A stretch of DNA of 64,000 nt from Arion vulgaris (taxonomy: Eukaryota; Mollusca; Gastropoda; Stylommatophora; Arionidae): positions 4,847,393-4,911,392 of the forward strand of contig CM036775.1 of the NCBI GenBank assembly GCA_020796225.1, given 5' to 3'. The translations under genes were made by a program, and so were the position numbers. Position 1 is the stretch's first letter, and the number at the start of each line of letters is the position of its first letter. Under the pieces are notes generated by a model. The model was not told the origin of the DNA, did not search any database, and was given only the letters and a program-made list of their open reading frames with translations. Positions 19,958 to 32,200 of this stretch are shown here, piece after piece.

Positions 19958-19984
19958 GTTGTTGATTATTCAATTTTTTTTTAA
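19958..19984 (+). CDS. Possible short terminal exon of the precursor
   Basis: A candidate acceptor CCTCTTACAG ends at 19957. If joined to the donor at 19846 in phase 0, it adds VVDYSIFF and a stop. The intron would be 112 bp. Without transcript data this is a weak call; the alternative is that translation simply ends at 19855. Confidence 0.25.
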   Translation, partial: VVDYSIFF

Positions 19985-20039
19985 TTAACCTGTTATGAAT
20001 TCACGCATATTCAAATATTTCGACTTTTTAGTAATGCAA

Positions 20040-20470
20040 CATTCAACACTTAGTTATACAACATCGTCAGGATAAGAATAGATTTCTAGAATGGGCTCTT
20101 GTGTGTGTTTCAATCAGTCTTCTTCTTCAAACATTCCATTACCGACCACTTGTTAACCACTCTTTGTGATTTGTATGTGATACGAGCTTAAGAGCAATTG
20201 TACGTTGTGCCAGTTATGCACCAACAAGTAGGCCAGCACATCCGATTTCTGCGACACTTTTTATTTACTATGTTAATTTGAATTTTTAATTGAGGCATGT
20301 AGTGATCTTGTGTGTGCTTGTTCTAATGCACTTTGTAAGCTGTTATTCATTTTCTTAAGGCTGTTCTTGATGCCGTCACTCCATCATTTGCGTGGTCTTC
20401 CTCTTGCTCTGTACTCATTATACTTATATACTACAAATGTGTTCTGTTGGATAATATACATACACCTTGG
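20040..20470 (-). mobile_element. RTE tail fragments and partial SINE D
   Basis: Bases 20060-20115 match the RTE tail seen at 33890-33960. Bases 20125-20280 are a truncated family D copy in reverse orientation. Bases 20290-20460 encode on the minus strand YNEYRARGRPRK, an RTE C-terminal motif. Confidence 0.65.
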
Positions 20471-20769
20471 CCAATATTCAGATTGGCCTACACGGCATAG
20501 GGATCTAATGCGAGCACAATGTAGTAATATTCCAATTGCAAACAAACACTAGCACCTACAACAGGACACCATTTTTGCTATACAATCCATTTTTGTATAC
20601 ATCAGTTTCACAACATACTCCTGTTCTCGCTGCAAACCATATAGACCACAAAGATTGGTGTGGTTGATAAGAATGAACGCAAACAAACAATTTTATCTAT
20701 AACAGGACACAATTCTCTCCTAAACTGTACTATACTGTAATAATAGTAAACCAACAATGAACCGATATC

Positions 20770-21215
20770 ATTAGTCGCCACACGCTGAGAGATTTACTGA
20801 AGGGGGATTGGAGCATGTATGGACTAATTGTTTCGATGTGCAGTGATGATGATCTGACAACTAAACTAAACCGAGAGACATGCTGAGGAGGAGATTGGAG
20901 CCCTTATGGACTAATTGGCTCGATGTGCATGGATGATGATCCAACAACTAAACTAAGAACTAGTGTCGTTAGTTGCACATGCTGAGAGACATACAGAGGA
21001 GATTGGAGCCCTTATGAACTAATTGGCTCGATGTGCATGGATGATGATTCGACGACTAAACTAAACTGGAAGTCAAAGAAGAACAGTAAACCAACAAAGA
21101 ACTAGTGTCGTTAGTAGCCACACGCTGAGAGACATACTGAGGAGAAGATCGGAGCACTTATGGACTAATTGGTTCGATGTGCAGTAATAATAATGATCCG
21201 ACGACTAAAAAAAAT
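20770..21215 (+). repeat. Tandem repeat of about 110-150 bp, four copies
   Basis: Each copy contains TGCTGAGAGA, GGAGATTGGAGC, TATGGACTAATTGG and CGATGTGCA, and ends in CGACGACTAAAC or similar. The spacers between copies vary in length. The unit was not recognised and has no coding frame. Confidence 0.75.
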
Positions 21216-21465
21216 AATTTTGTGTATATAATCTATATTTTGTATATATCAGCTTCAATATGACAGCCTACATCACAATAAAACATTCATATACTTTCTA
21301 TATTATCTACTCTGAAAAATACATTTCTATAAATACACACTTTGCTACAAAAATAAATTGTTGTTGTTTGGTGTTGTCCCTGTATTCTGTTCAGGTTTTA
21401 AAAAACAGTAAAAAGGTCTTTACTGCCGGTGCTACCACTTTTTAGGACAGTGTAGGATAGGTTAT

Positions 21466-22092
21466 AAAGAAGAGCTGGAGGGAGCTACAGGAGATAGCTA
21501 GAGATAGGAAGACTTGACTTGGTAGAGGCAGAGATCAACAATATAAAGAAGAGCTGGAGGGGGCTACAGGAGATAGCTAGAGATAGGAAGACTTGACTTG
21601 GTAGAGGCAGAGATCAACAATATAAAGAGCTGGAGGGAACTACATGAGATAGTTAGAGATAGGAAGACTTGGCATGAGTTGATGGAGGCAGAGATCAACA
21701 ATATAAAGAGCTGGAGGGAACTACATGAGATAGCTAGAGATAGGAAGACTTGGCATGAGTTGGTAGAGGCAGAGATCAACAATATAAAGAGCTGGAGGGA
21801 GCTACAGGAGATAGCTAGAGATAGGAAGACTTGGCATGAGTTGGTAGAGGCAGAGATCAACAATATAAAGAAGAGCTGGAGGGAGCTGCAGGAGATAGCT
21901 AGAGATAGGAAGACTTGACTTGGTAGAGGCAGAGATCAACAATATAAAGAAGAGCTGGAGGGAGCTGCAGGAGATAGCTAGAGATAGGAAGACTTGACTT
22001 GGTAGAGGCAGAGATCAACAATATAAAGAAGAGCTGAGGGGAGCTGCAGGAGATAGCTAGAGATAGAAAGACTTGGCATGAGTTGATTGAGG
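21466..22092 (+). repeat. Tandem array built from an RTE C-terminus
   Basis: About eight units of 76-84 bp encode [20 protein letters not shown] followed by TWHELVEA or a shortened form. The single-copy source is recognisable in reverse orientation at 43130-43260, where it is followed by LCPNPG. The array also ends in LIEGLCPNPG and a (GA)n tail, so it arose by tandem growth just before the LINE stop codon. Confidence 0.9.
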
Positions 22093-22145
22093 GCCTATGC
22101 CCCAATCCAGGTTAAAAAGACAGAGAGAGAGAGAGAGTAGGATAG

Positions 22146-22400
22146 GTGGGAGGGTCTGTAGCTTAAAGCGGTAGTGAACTCGATCACAACCCAAGTGTAC
22201 CTGGTTCAAACCCCGCTGGCAGGCAGTTTGGAAGCAAATTTGTTTGGCGTGGATTATTACGAGCGGTAAAAATAGACCTTACCGTTTAGAAAGCAATGGC
22301 AAACTACTGAACATATAAGTGCTGCCTAGAAAAAAAAACGACTATTTTACTGTGGTCGATGGCAAAGTTCTGTAAAGGATATACCACGATATTCATTTTT
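22146..22400 (+). mobile_element. SINE family H, copy 1
   Basis: The tRNA-like head GGTCTGTAGCTTAAAGCGGT has box B GGTTCAAACCCC. The body contains ACCTTACCGTTTAGAAAGCA and GGCAAACTACTGA. A second copy lies in reverse orientation at 49240-49460. Confidence 0.75.
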
Positions 22401-22600
22401 GTCAGGATAGGGGGGGGAACATGAACCTGAGAAATTTAATGGTCGAATGGCTAATGCAGTCACCGTGAAACTGTTCAGGTTTTGATTTTTTCTTTATGTC
22501 CACAACAGAAAAACCCTTGGCCTTACCAGGGATTGAACATGGGTCTCTGTTTAAATCAATCCAGCAATTTAGAGAGTTTGGAATTACATGTTGTAGAAGT
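22401..22600 (-). mobile_element. SINE family G, copy 1
   Basis: The minus strand has a tRNA-like head with CAATCCCTGG-type box B and a body with a GGTTAAGATTTT-like segment and TTCACGGTGACTGCATTAGC. Other copies are at 25425, 26440 and 41710 (+) and 50115 (-). Confidence 0.7.
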
Positions 22601-22619
22601 AGGTCTGGATGCTTGAGGG

Positions 22620-23060
22620 TTATTGGTTATTGGTTACTAAACTACGTCATTGCACTCCAGGCAGACCCATAGGTGCTCAGTCTCCCCAACAGATATCGAA
22701 GAGTATGCATACTGATGGTTCCTGTGGCTCGCTGATTAAACACACCTCTCACTCTGTCTCTCAGGCATCCAGTTCGACTTGAACAACGGGTATCTCCAAA
22801 CTGCCTAAATCGCTTGATCAATTGAACATCGATTTTAGTGTCCTCATCCAACAGACAGTTGCGAAGAGACCGAAGAATATCCCCCTTATCTATCTTCAAC
22901 TCCCCAACAATCAATGCTGTTGATGCAAGCCTGTCCGCTTTCTCATTACCGTAAACACCCGCATGCCCAGGACAGTATATCCATGTAAGCCGCTGAAGGT
23001 TAGATACTTCTATAGACGACATCCACTCATACCGAAACCTGCCCTTCTGGATCTTGTGAA
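22620..23060 (-). mobile_element. I/Jockey-like LINE, RNase H and C-terminal part
   Basis: On the minus strand the RNase H motif YCPGHAGVYGNEKADRLAST is followed by LRSLRNCLLDED and a Cys-containing tail. The histidine and aspartate of the HxGxxGNExAD motif are kept, although the element is 5'-truncated and lacks endonuclease and RT. Confidence 0.8.
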
Positions 23061-23069
23061 GCAACAACT

Positions 23070-23500
23070 GAGTCAGGGATGCTTGAGGAGCAGGGGAAGA
23101 AGTGTGTTTAACCAGCAAGCTATAGGACCTATCAGTATGCATACCTTTCAACATCTGTTGGGTGAGACTGAGCACCTATGGGTCTGTCCAGAGTGCTGTA
23201 ATGTCAGTTTAGTAACCAATATCTTCTCTAGAGTGGTAATACAGTGGATACCATCTCACTGCGGAATACCTGGCAAATGAGACTGCAGACATATTGGCAA
23301 AAGCAGGAAGCAGGCTACCACAGACAGACACCAGTATGACATATGAGGAAACAAAGGTACGGATAAAAATGGCCTACAAGAACAAATGGCTGAGAGATCA
23401 CCCAGGGCATGAAAAGACGATATACAAATCGATGCATCCACCAACTAGTAGAGAGAACAGGTTGTCATTTCATCTCGAATGGACAATAGGCTGAGTACCA
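23070..23500 (+). mobile_element. I/Jockey-like LINE fragments in opposite orientation
   Basis: Bases 23075-23225 are an inverted partial copy of the 22625-22790 segment. From 23230 a different RNase H piece reads VIQWIPSHCGIPGNETAD across a frame break, then LAKAGSRLPQ and SRENRLSFHLEW. Confidence 0.75.
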
Positions 23501-23544
23501 TCTTTTAAAAGTATAAATAGCCCTCTGAATATGTCATGTGGCAC

Positions 23545-23850
23545 CAGCAATGACAGAGACACATCACTGAAATATGTCAACATAACGAACTTAGAGAAAA
23601 CATGGCAATCCATATCAGTCCAAGACAAGCTTTACGGAGATGTACATAGACTCTTCACTACTACTTTAAAAGTATACAAACCGATGTCAGTCCAAGACAA
23701 GCTATATGGAGATGTACATGGACTCCCGTTGATCACTAACTACTTTAAAAGTATACAAATCGATGTCAGTCCAAGGCAAGCTATATGGAGATGTAATGGA
23801 CTCCCGGTTGACCACTAACTACTTTAAAAGTAAACAAATCGATGTCTGAA
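23545..23850 (+). repeat. Tandem repeat of about 76 bp, three to four copies
   Basis: The units contain GTCCAAGACAAGC, GGAGATGTACATGGACTC and CACTAACTACTTTAAAAGTA, and encode VQDKLYGDVHGL. It probably originated in a LINE tail, because a related [11 protein letters not shown] frame occurs in reverse near 44000. Confidence 0.8.
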
Positions 23851-23999
23851 AACGTTGGAAGAAGAAGAAGTTACCAAAAATATACAAAGGAAGTACAGTA
23901 TCGCAGGATGGTGCTTCAGAAAAGGACATCATTGTCAAACTTTCGCCATGCTCAACAAAATCTGGAAAGGGTAAATCTTAAAAGAAAACTTCACTCGTA

Positions 24000-24215
24000 T
24001 GGTGCCGGGCTCGCAAGGGAAGCAAAGAATAGTACCACTGTGACCTATAAGGTGACTGATGTAGGACCCAGGGAAGCTACCATAGTAAAGAAAAAGCATT
24101 GCATAAAATAGATGTGCTGGCCTACTTGTAGATGAATAACTGGCACAATGTACAATTGCTCTTATGCTCAGATCACATACAAATAACACGAAACCAAATA
24201 ACACAGAGTGGTTAA
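24000..24215 (+). mobile_element. SINE family D fragment
   Basis: A damaged forward copy lacks the core GTCGTAAGAGGC segment. It keeps GGGAAGCTACCATAGTAAAG and CTGGCCTACTTGTAG. Confidence 0.65.
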
Positions 24216-24552
24216 CAATTGGATCAACTTCATATTGCAGATAACTGGGATTTTCTTGAGAAACTCTCCGGGCACAAAGTTTCTCATATTATGTGATTTC
24301 AACTCTCGGGCGAAAACGTGGAGCCACGCTACAGAGAATAAACAGGGCATCGCTTTGGATCATGCTCTACTAAAATCTGGCCTGTCTATTTCAAATATGG
24401 CGCCAACTCGATTAGCGTCCAGACCTGATGACACAGATGGTGTCATCAATCTGGCGCTTATCTCTACAACCCAAAACCCTGCTTTTGCTCGATGGAATGT
24501 CCTTGGGGCGGTGGAAAGTGATCATCTCTCCTGTGTTATCCTTCTTGACTAG
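24216..24552 (+). mobile_element. LINE AP-endonuclease domain fragment
   Basis: The frame ILCDFNSRAKTW, then PDDTDGVINLAL, then LGAVESDHLS matches the exonuclease/endonuclease/phosphatase fold of I/Jockey-type ORF2, including the DFN and SDH catalytic motifs. It is only about 110 codons long, so it is truncated on both sides. Confidence 0.8.
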
Positions 24553-24795
24553 GTCTTCTTCTTTGAATGCTCCATATCGACCACTTGTTAAACCACTCTT
24601 TGTGAACAGAGCCTAAGAGCGACTGTACGCTGTGCAAGTTATGCGCCTACAAGTAGGCCAGCGCATCCAATTTAACGCTTTTATTTACTAGGTAGCTTCC
24701 TAGTCTCCTACCTCAGTAACCTCTTACGACACGCCTTGTAGGTTACAGTGTTACTATTCTTTGTTCCCCTTGTGAGACCTGGCAACACACAGCGA
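24545..24795 (-). mobile_element. SINE family D copy
   Basis: A reverse copy with the core (CTTACGACACGCCTTGTAGG on the plus strand) and the GCTCCATATCGACCAC tail side. Confidence 0.8.
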
Positions 24796-24839
24796 CTTGA
24801 CAAGTTCCAAACCGTACAGCACAGAAGTGCCAAACCTGT

Positions 24840-25420
24840 TTTTCAGTACACAATACATCATAGTAATCATGAAAACCCATTATGTACATTGAGGGAGAAT
24901 GCCTGAAAGAAGATTGCTAGGACTTCCTTCCTACATGCACCGTGGTGGAATGAAAAGGTTGAAAAGGCATTGTTGCCTATAAAGACTGCTACAAAGTCAT
25001 AGCAAAGAGCTTGAAATTTAACTGATACATGCTTTTCGAACATATTTAAGTTGACAAGTACACGAGCTCGCAGATAAACAGTATCAACATTTGTCGAAAA
25101 AAGCAATACTTTATTAACTAAATACATGCTCATATAAAAAGTTTGCACAGAAAAATAATATTGTTTCTTAGATTAACAACTTGCGTGTAAGTTGGCAGGT
25201 CCCAAGGAAATGGAGCATACAGAACAACTACTTCCAATATGATGATTGAGGCCATTACTGTTATCCTCCATTGGTTATTTGGGACTCCGTTTACTGGGGG
25301 TATTGTTGTATCTGACCTTCAGTTGATGTTTTGAAATTTCTCTTTGAGACATCCTCACTGCCGCTTGCCATGACTGCCTGTCCAAACGTTCCAAATTATT
25401 ATTGGCTATGTGTGGATTTT
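24840..25420. other. Intergenic stretch, nothing identified
   Basis: I see no supported gene or repeat. The stretch shares ACAACTACTTCCA with 34851-34863, too short to define a family. Confidence 0.4.
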
Positions 25421-25424
25421 CTAT

Positions 25425-25640
25425 CCAAATGGATTAGAGCGCGGGCTTCCGCAGGGAGACCCAGGTTCAATCCCCGGCATGACCAAGGAGTATTTTCTGT
25501 TGGGGGCATAAAGAAAAATCTTAACCTGAAAATTGTTGCAGCAATTGCACTAGCCGTGCGCCAACATTTAATTCCACAAGCTCAAGTCCCCCATGTCCTA
25601 CACCGCACTAAAAAGTGGTATTACAGGCAGTAACTCGAGT
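25425..25640 (+). mobile_element. SINE family G copy
   Basis: The tRNA-like head AAATGGATTAGAGCGCGGGC has box B GGTTCAATCCCC. The end is CACTAAAAAGTGGTATTACA GGCAG. Confidence 0.8.
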
Positions 25641-25804
25641 GTGGTTGTTTTTTTTATGCCACATGAAGTTAGATCATACTTACAGGTGTCAATGAAATGT
25701 AGTAATGAACGTCCATGCTGTCTAGTCCCAGTTGCAAGCTCACTGTATAGGTTGTCCTTTGAAACTCTACCATTGATCTAGCGGCACTCATGTCCCTAAT
25801 ATTC

Positions 25805-26065
25805 TATTGATTCTTCTTCTTCGAATGCTCCATATCAACCACTTGTTAACCACTCTTTGTGATTTGTATGTGATCTGAGCCTAAGAGCGATTGTGCCAGT
25901 TATGCGCCTACAAGTAGGCTAGCACATTCGATTTCCGCTATGCTTTTCATTTACTAGGGTAGCTTCCCTAGGCTCTTACCCTACCTCAGTCGCCTCTTAC
26001 GACATGCCTTGTAGGTTGCAGTGTTACTATTCTTTGCTCCCCCCTGTGGGCCCCAGCTACACACA
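25805..26065 (-). mobile_element. SINE family D copy
   Basis: A nearly complete reverse copy ends just upstream of the GatC stop codon, in the presumed 3' flank of that gene. Confidence 0.8.
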
Positions 26066-26158
26066 GGCCATACTATTTCTAACAAAAATCACAAAATATA
26101 AATGAACTGTATTCTCCAATAGACTGACATAATACAAACAAAACACACCAGTTGATAA

Positions 26159-26238
26159 TCAGGAGCCTGCTACCTTAGACTCGTCCTTGACAACATTGCT
26201 GAGATGTTGTTTGTAACGTTTCTTCAAAGGGATGTTGC
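26159..26238 (-). CDS. GATC: GatC, last coding exon
   Basis: On the minus strand the acceptor TTTTGCAG precedes GNIPLKKRYKQHLSNVVKDE and a short end to TGA at 26159-26161. The entering phase (two bases) matches the one-base end of the preceding exon at 28093, joining as APPG|NIPL. FVAPPGNIPL is the characteristic end of animal mitochondrial GatC. The basic extension after it is lineage-variable. Confidence 0.9.
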
Positions 26239-29200
26239 CTGCAAAATAAAACAAAATATTCATTGGAAGCACTTTTAAAATGGTTGAAATATATCTGCTA
26301 CAATGGTAAACACATAAAAATAAAATACTGTAGTTTAACAAAGTACAAAAACAATATGCAACAACGTTTCGACAAAAACGTTTTTATCAAGTAAAGGATA
26401 CAACAGAAATTAAGAAATCCGTACTTCCCCTTTACGGCAGACATACGGGAGAATTGTGTTCAATTCACGGTAAGGCCAAGGATTTTTTTGTCGTGGACAT
26501 AAATGAAAAACCCTAACCTGAAAAGCATCGCGGCGACTGCACTAGCCATGCGACCATCAAATTCATCAGGCTCTCGTCCCACATGTTCTACATCGCCCTA
26601 AAAAGCGGTACTACAGGCAGTAAAGAGTTCTTTCTTTTATAAGGCAGACATGACATAAAGTTCTATATATACAGACGCTCGTCTGCCCAGAGTGTTCGTA
26701 GCGCGTTGGACTACGGGTGACTATCCCTCTCTGTGTGCGGGTTCAATTCCGCGGGATGGCAGAAAAAGCCACAGATTCCCCAGATTTATGGTGTTCATGG
26801 CACCGAACCGAAGGGTTACGATGTCCATGGCACTGAGCCAAAGAGCTGATAAGCTCAAGTGCTTCTGGATCGGAAAAAAAAATATATATACAGACAATAC
26901 ATTTCTAACCCGATACATTTAGTCTAACCTCTCTCCTTTGACCTGTACAGCTTGGGTAACCATGCCGACATAGCTCTTCAGGCCACGAAATATTTGTGTT
27001 GCACAAAACATAACACTGATATTCACCATCTTGAACTGGCACTCTATTCTATGTCAGGGTAAATGGGAGACAGAAATGTTCACGATACTTACATTTTTGC
27101 AAGAGAGTTATCCCCCTTTCAACACCATTACAAACACTTCATTTGCCAGATTGGGTTAGTTAGTTTATTCCTTTCGAGCCAAAGGCGGCACATAGGGCAG
27201 AGGTTTTAGATCTCCATGTGATACGGTTCTTTGCTAGCAGTTGGAGATCTTGTATGGTTTTACATCCCAATAGTTTACTTTCTTGTTGGATGGTTCTTTG
27301 AAGAGTGGTCTTTGGTCTTCCATGTTTTCTTTTCCCAACTGGTGACCACATAAGGACTTGTTGATTTAGTCTCTTTTCATCTGATCTAAAACATGACCTA
27401 AATATTTCCACCTTCGTTTCCTTATAATATTTGATACGGGTTGTTGGTGTGTTCTATCTCTCACTGTGTTAGAAACGAAATCACTCCATTTTACTTTTAA
27501 TAATTTTCGAGACATTTATTCTCAAAGCTGTCCAGTTTCTTATCAATTTTCTTTGTTCAGATTGGGTTGCTTGTGATCAATTTAATAACCAAAATTATTT
27601 AATGTTCACAATTACAATGAGGGGTCTGCGTGGCATAGAGGTTAGGTGCTCGTCTCTCATGCCAAAGGTACCAGGTTCGCTCCCCCGTGGAGCCAACTGG
27701 ATATTTTTCCAGAGATCCTTGATCTCAGTGTAAGTGAGATCGAGTTCCTAGTCCTATCAGAGACAGATGATAAAATGTAAGTCCGGTGTTAAATTTGAGC
27801 ATGTAAAAGAACCTTTAGCAGTTAAAATCGAGAAGAGCGGGCTGGAAAGCTACTGCCCGGGCAAAATTCCTTAGAAAACAATAAAATTCCTACTAATATA
27901 TCTTTACCATCTTCTAAATTACATCGGGGACCTACATCGAGGACCCTCGTTAGTGCACTGCAGCTGATATCTTCCTGTGTAAGAAAGAGATCGGAGCACA
28001 TTTGGGTACTCACCGAAGTGCAAATGATGATAGTCCTATCAATCAATCAATTGCAATGCAAGATTGGACCAAAAACTTGGTCAAAAACAAACCTGGAGGT
28101 GCGACAAAGTAATGTTCTTCCACTTCTGATGCATTGTTCAAAATGTCATCCAGGCAGTTTCCTTCTGTCAAGGTGTCCTCACGCAACCAAAGTTCTCTGG
28201 TATCACAGACAACAAAAATGCAACAAATTATTAAATACAATGAATAACAAATGCCCGAGAGGTTACAGGGACCAAAATTAGAGGTGTAGAGATCGCCAGT
28301 GGTTACCGGGGTCCAAATTTGGGATGTAAAGAATAGAACCACTGTTACCTGCCATGCATGTCGTAAGAGGCGACTAAGGAGGTTTGTCTGAAATCAGATG
28401 CATGTGTCCTAAACATGTAGAAGTCTATGTGTTTAGGGGCCTACCAAACCAATGTGCAACGTATACACGTTCTTGGCAAAGATCAAACATATCACAAAGA
28501 GTGATTAAAATTGGTCGTAAGAAACTAACGCAAAGAAGAAAAGAAGAAGAAGAGGTATAGAGAATAGAAACACTGTTACCTGCCCCGCATGTCGCAAGAG
28601 GCGATTAAGGAGGTCGGATGTGGGGCTATCTACCATACCCCGTAAAAAACACTAGATAGCTACAGAAACCACATCCAGGGGGCTTTGTGGCTAAGTGGTT
28701 ACACCTTTGCCTTGCGTTCCGAAGGTTGTGAGTTTGAATCGGACTGTGCCGTTCTGTTCACGGGTGCATTTTTTAAGAGACCCCAGGAATATTTCCTGGA
28801 GATACGGAGTTCGTGCTTTGTGCAATACTCTGAGCAGATGGCTTGCCATTTCTGCGGTGAGAGACCGAGTCATATGGGGTAAAACCCGGTGCAATGAAGT
28901 CAATCCTTTGGCTTTAGACCTTTTAGAAACCACAACCAGAGAAATTCATAGCTAACCACCCAAGGAAGAAAGACACAACAACGAAGTACCAAATGAAATC
29001 CAAAAGGAAATCAGGCTGCTAACACACCTTCTTTCAACCCGGAATAGAGGTACGGGAAGACCTAGGAACATCTGGAGGTGGGAGTTGGAGACAGAATGCA
29101 AGAAAATGGGAAAAGAGTGGATAGATCTGGAAAAGATGGCCTTTTTTTTTTTTTCGTCCGCTTTCAACTCAGACGAAGTTTCATCTCTGAAACTGATTTT

Positions 29201-32200
29201 GCGTGAAAATCTGTTTTTTCCAATTTCTTACAATGGCAGCAGCGTGCACATTGTAAATTACTTTACACTGGCAGCCGTGTGCTCAATGTACTCGTAATTA
29301 GTATTCCCTCGCCATACAGGCAGATTTTCTCCGACTTCAGAGGTACTCACGTTATCGTCCTGAGTAAGACCAGGGGACTCGAACAAATGCCGGACAGTAG
29401 GTTCGAACCCGAGCTATGAGGCGTCTCACAGCTAGCAGGCCGAGCTACTATCAACTACTCTAGGCAGTCCCCCGAAAAGATGGCCTTAAATTGGATCGCT
29501 TGGAAGGCCTTGGTTGCGAATCTATGCTTCCCAAGAGGTTAAGAAGAAGAATGAATAACAAAACAAAACTGAGGTGTGGCACAATAATATGTTAACATTG
29601 CAAGTGGAGTCTCGTGTCAGGCTGATTCTGATCATTTCTCCTTGCCTGTTCATCAAGCGAGTTCCTAGTCCTATGGGAGATGGATGATAAAACATATGTA
29701 CTGTGTTCAAATTGAGGATATAATTAACCACTGGCAGTTCAAAATGAATGACAGAACAGGATATGTCCAGCCTTTCATACAACTTGTCTGCGAAAAATCT
29801 TACGCGTGTACTGGCCGACTACTATCTCGAATCAAGAATTGCTTGCACAATGGCAACAAGAGAATATGGGCACTATCATCCGAAGACGACGCTGGAGATG
29901 GATTGGACATGTGATGCGCATGGAGACTGGCTCCGACACGAAAACTGCACTGAGATGGACTCCAGAGGGTAGGCGAAAGCGTGGAAGACCCAAGACGACC
30001 TGAAGGAGAACGATAGAGCAAGAGCTGAAGGAAATGAATCATAGCTGGAACACAATACAGAGGAAGGCCGTGAACAGGGAAGAATGGTGTACGTTTGTTG
30101 CTGCCCTAAACGCCAAGGGCGTAACAGGCTAAAGAGAGAGATAGAGTTCAAAATGAAGAAGCAAAGGCTGGAAACCCGTTGCCTGGGCAAAATTCAGTAG
30201 AAAAGAATTACAAAATTTAATTCCTATAAAATATTTTCACCATTGCCAGGGCCCAAAGAATAGTAACACTGTGACCTACAAGGCATGTCGTAAAGGTGAC
30301 TGAGGTAGGGGCCTAGGGAAGCTACCCTAGTAAATAAAAGGTGTCGCGGAAATCGAATGTGCTGACCTACTTGTAAGTGCATAACTGGCACAACATCCAA
30401 TCACTCTTAGGCTCAGATTATTAAAAAATCGCACAGAGTTGTTAACAAGTGGTCGATATAGTACGTTTGAAGATTTTCAATATCTTCTAAAATTACATCA
30501 AGGACCCTGGCCGTTGCTACGGAGTTGAAGCACTGCCGCTGAGATCTTCCTGTGTAAGAAAGAGATCAGAGCACAAATGGTTATTCATCGACAGTCCAAT
30601 GATGATGGTGTTATCAATCAATTCAACCTTCATCATCATCAAGTAGCTTGTCCCTCCGGAACTTGGCTCCCATGACAGCAGCCCTGAAAAACTGTTCTGT
30701 GCAAGTTGACCGGCGTCAGCAGCGGTCATTCTCAGATTGTCAATTATATCTTGCACCCATCTTCTTCTAGGTCTTCCTCTCATTCTTCTATTAGGCACCA
30801 TTCTTTCCAAAATTATCTTCTCTAGGCACTTAGTCGTTTGATGTGTCCAAAATATTTAATTTTCCTTGATTTTATGTTCTTTAATAGCCAACTTTCTTTA
30901 ATATCAAGATGTTGCAGAACAGAAGTATTTATTCTATTCTTTGTCCATAATATTCTAAGTACTCTCCTGTAACATTTACATTCAAAGACATTAATGATCT
31001 TCTCCACCGCTTTGTTAATCAACCTTACTCCCCAATTATTTAGCTAACAGAGAAGATGATAGTGGATGATGTTGACAAAATATGCAAAGACATGAAAATA
31101 GAAGGACAACAGTTACGAACAAAAATTACAAACATATTTTTTTTTAAAACATTTGTCACCTGTTCTCCAACACAGAGTCTAGTGGCTCTATCCCATGTGT
31201 GTCAATCTGATGCAACAGCCTGGCTGACTGAACTGCTGCTTGAAGTCGTCTCACTCCCTCCTCATTGTTAAATTCAACCAATGAAATCCTTTCTAGTTGT
31301 TCTATTAACTGCAAATCAATTTCTGGAACCTGTAATGGTGATCAATACAGTTTGAATCAAAATAAAAACTTTGTTAAAATATCCTGTCTCATCTTCAACT
31401 GATTCGCTACAGACTTTTTTTTTTTGGCCCCTGGACATAATTATATTTTTAGTTCTCTCTCTCACACCATCACCTAAAAGATCGATGTTTCAGATCTTTC
31501 CATAAATTCATTCATGTGGAAATCTGATTCATGCAGCCTTAGCATGGGTGGGTTTTGTCACATCTTCAGCGCAATTTGGAGCTCTGGTGCTTATCCTTCA
31601 GCGATGTGTCCGAATTCAGCCAGCGTTTACTGGGTTCGATCTTCGTTAGCCTTTGGCTGTCCTCAGCCGTCCTGCAAGGCAGCAGTTTGACTTCTACACA
31701 TTTAGGACAAGTGCATCCAATTTCAACCAAACCTCCTTAGTCGCCTCTTACGACATGTGTGGCAGGTAACAGTGGTTCTATTCTTTACACCCCAAATTTG
31801 AGCCCCGGTAATCACTCACGCAATATTTTTAGTTACAAAATAATTGCACTCACAGTTTAGCAAAACTAATTGATTGATAGAACCATCATCATTGCACTTC
31901 AGTGAGTAAACATGTGTTCCGATGTCTTCCTTACACAGGAAGATCTCAGCTGCAGTGCACGAACTCCGTACCACCGTCGAGGGTCCCTGATGTAATTTTG
32001 AAGATGGTGAAGATATTTTTGTAGGATTTCTATTTTGAATCTTTTCTAATGAATTTTGCCCAGGTAGCGGCTTTCCAGCTTGCTTTTCTCGATTTTGAAC
32101 TGCCAAGGGTTTTTTATGTGCTCAAATTGAACAAGGCACCTACGTTTTATCATCCGTCTCCGATTGAACTAGGAACTGATTTCCCCCACACTGAGATCAG

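Larger units (their letters stand above)
29640..30625 (+). mobile_element. SINE family F interrupted twice
   Basis: Three consecutive parts of one family F copy (29640-29748, 30158-30244, 30475-30625) are separated by an RTE tail and a family D SINE. Confidence 0.75.
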
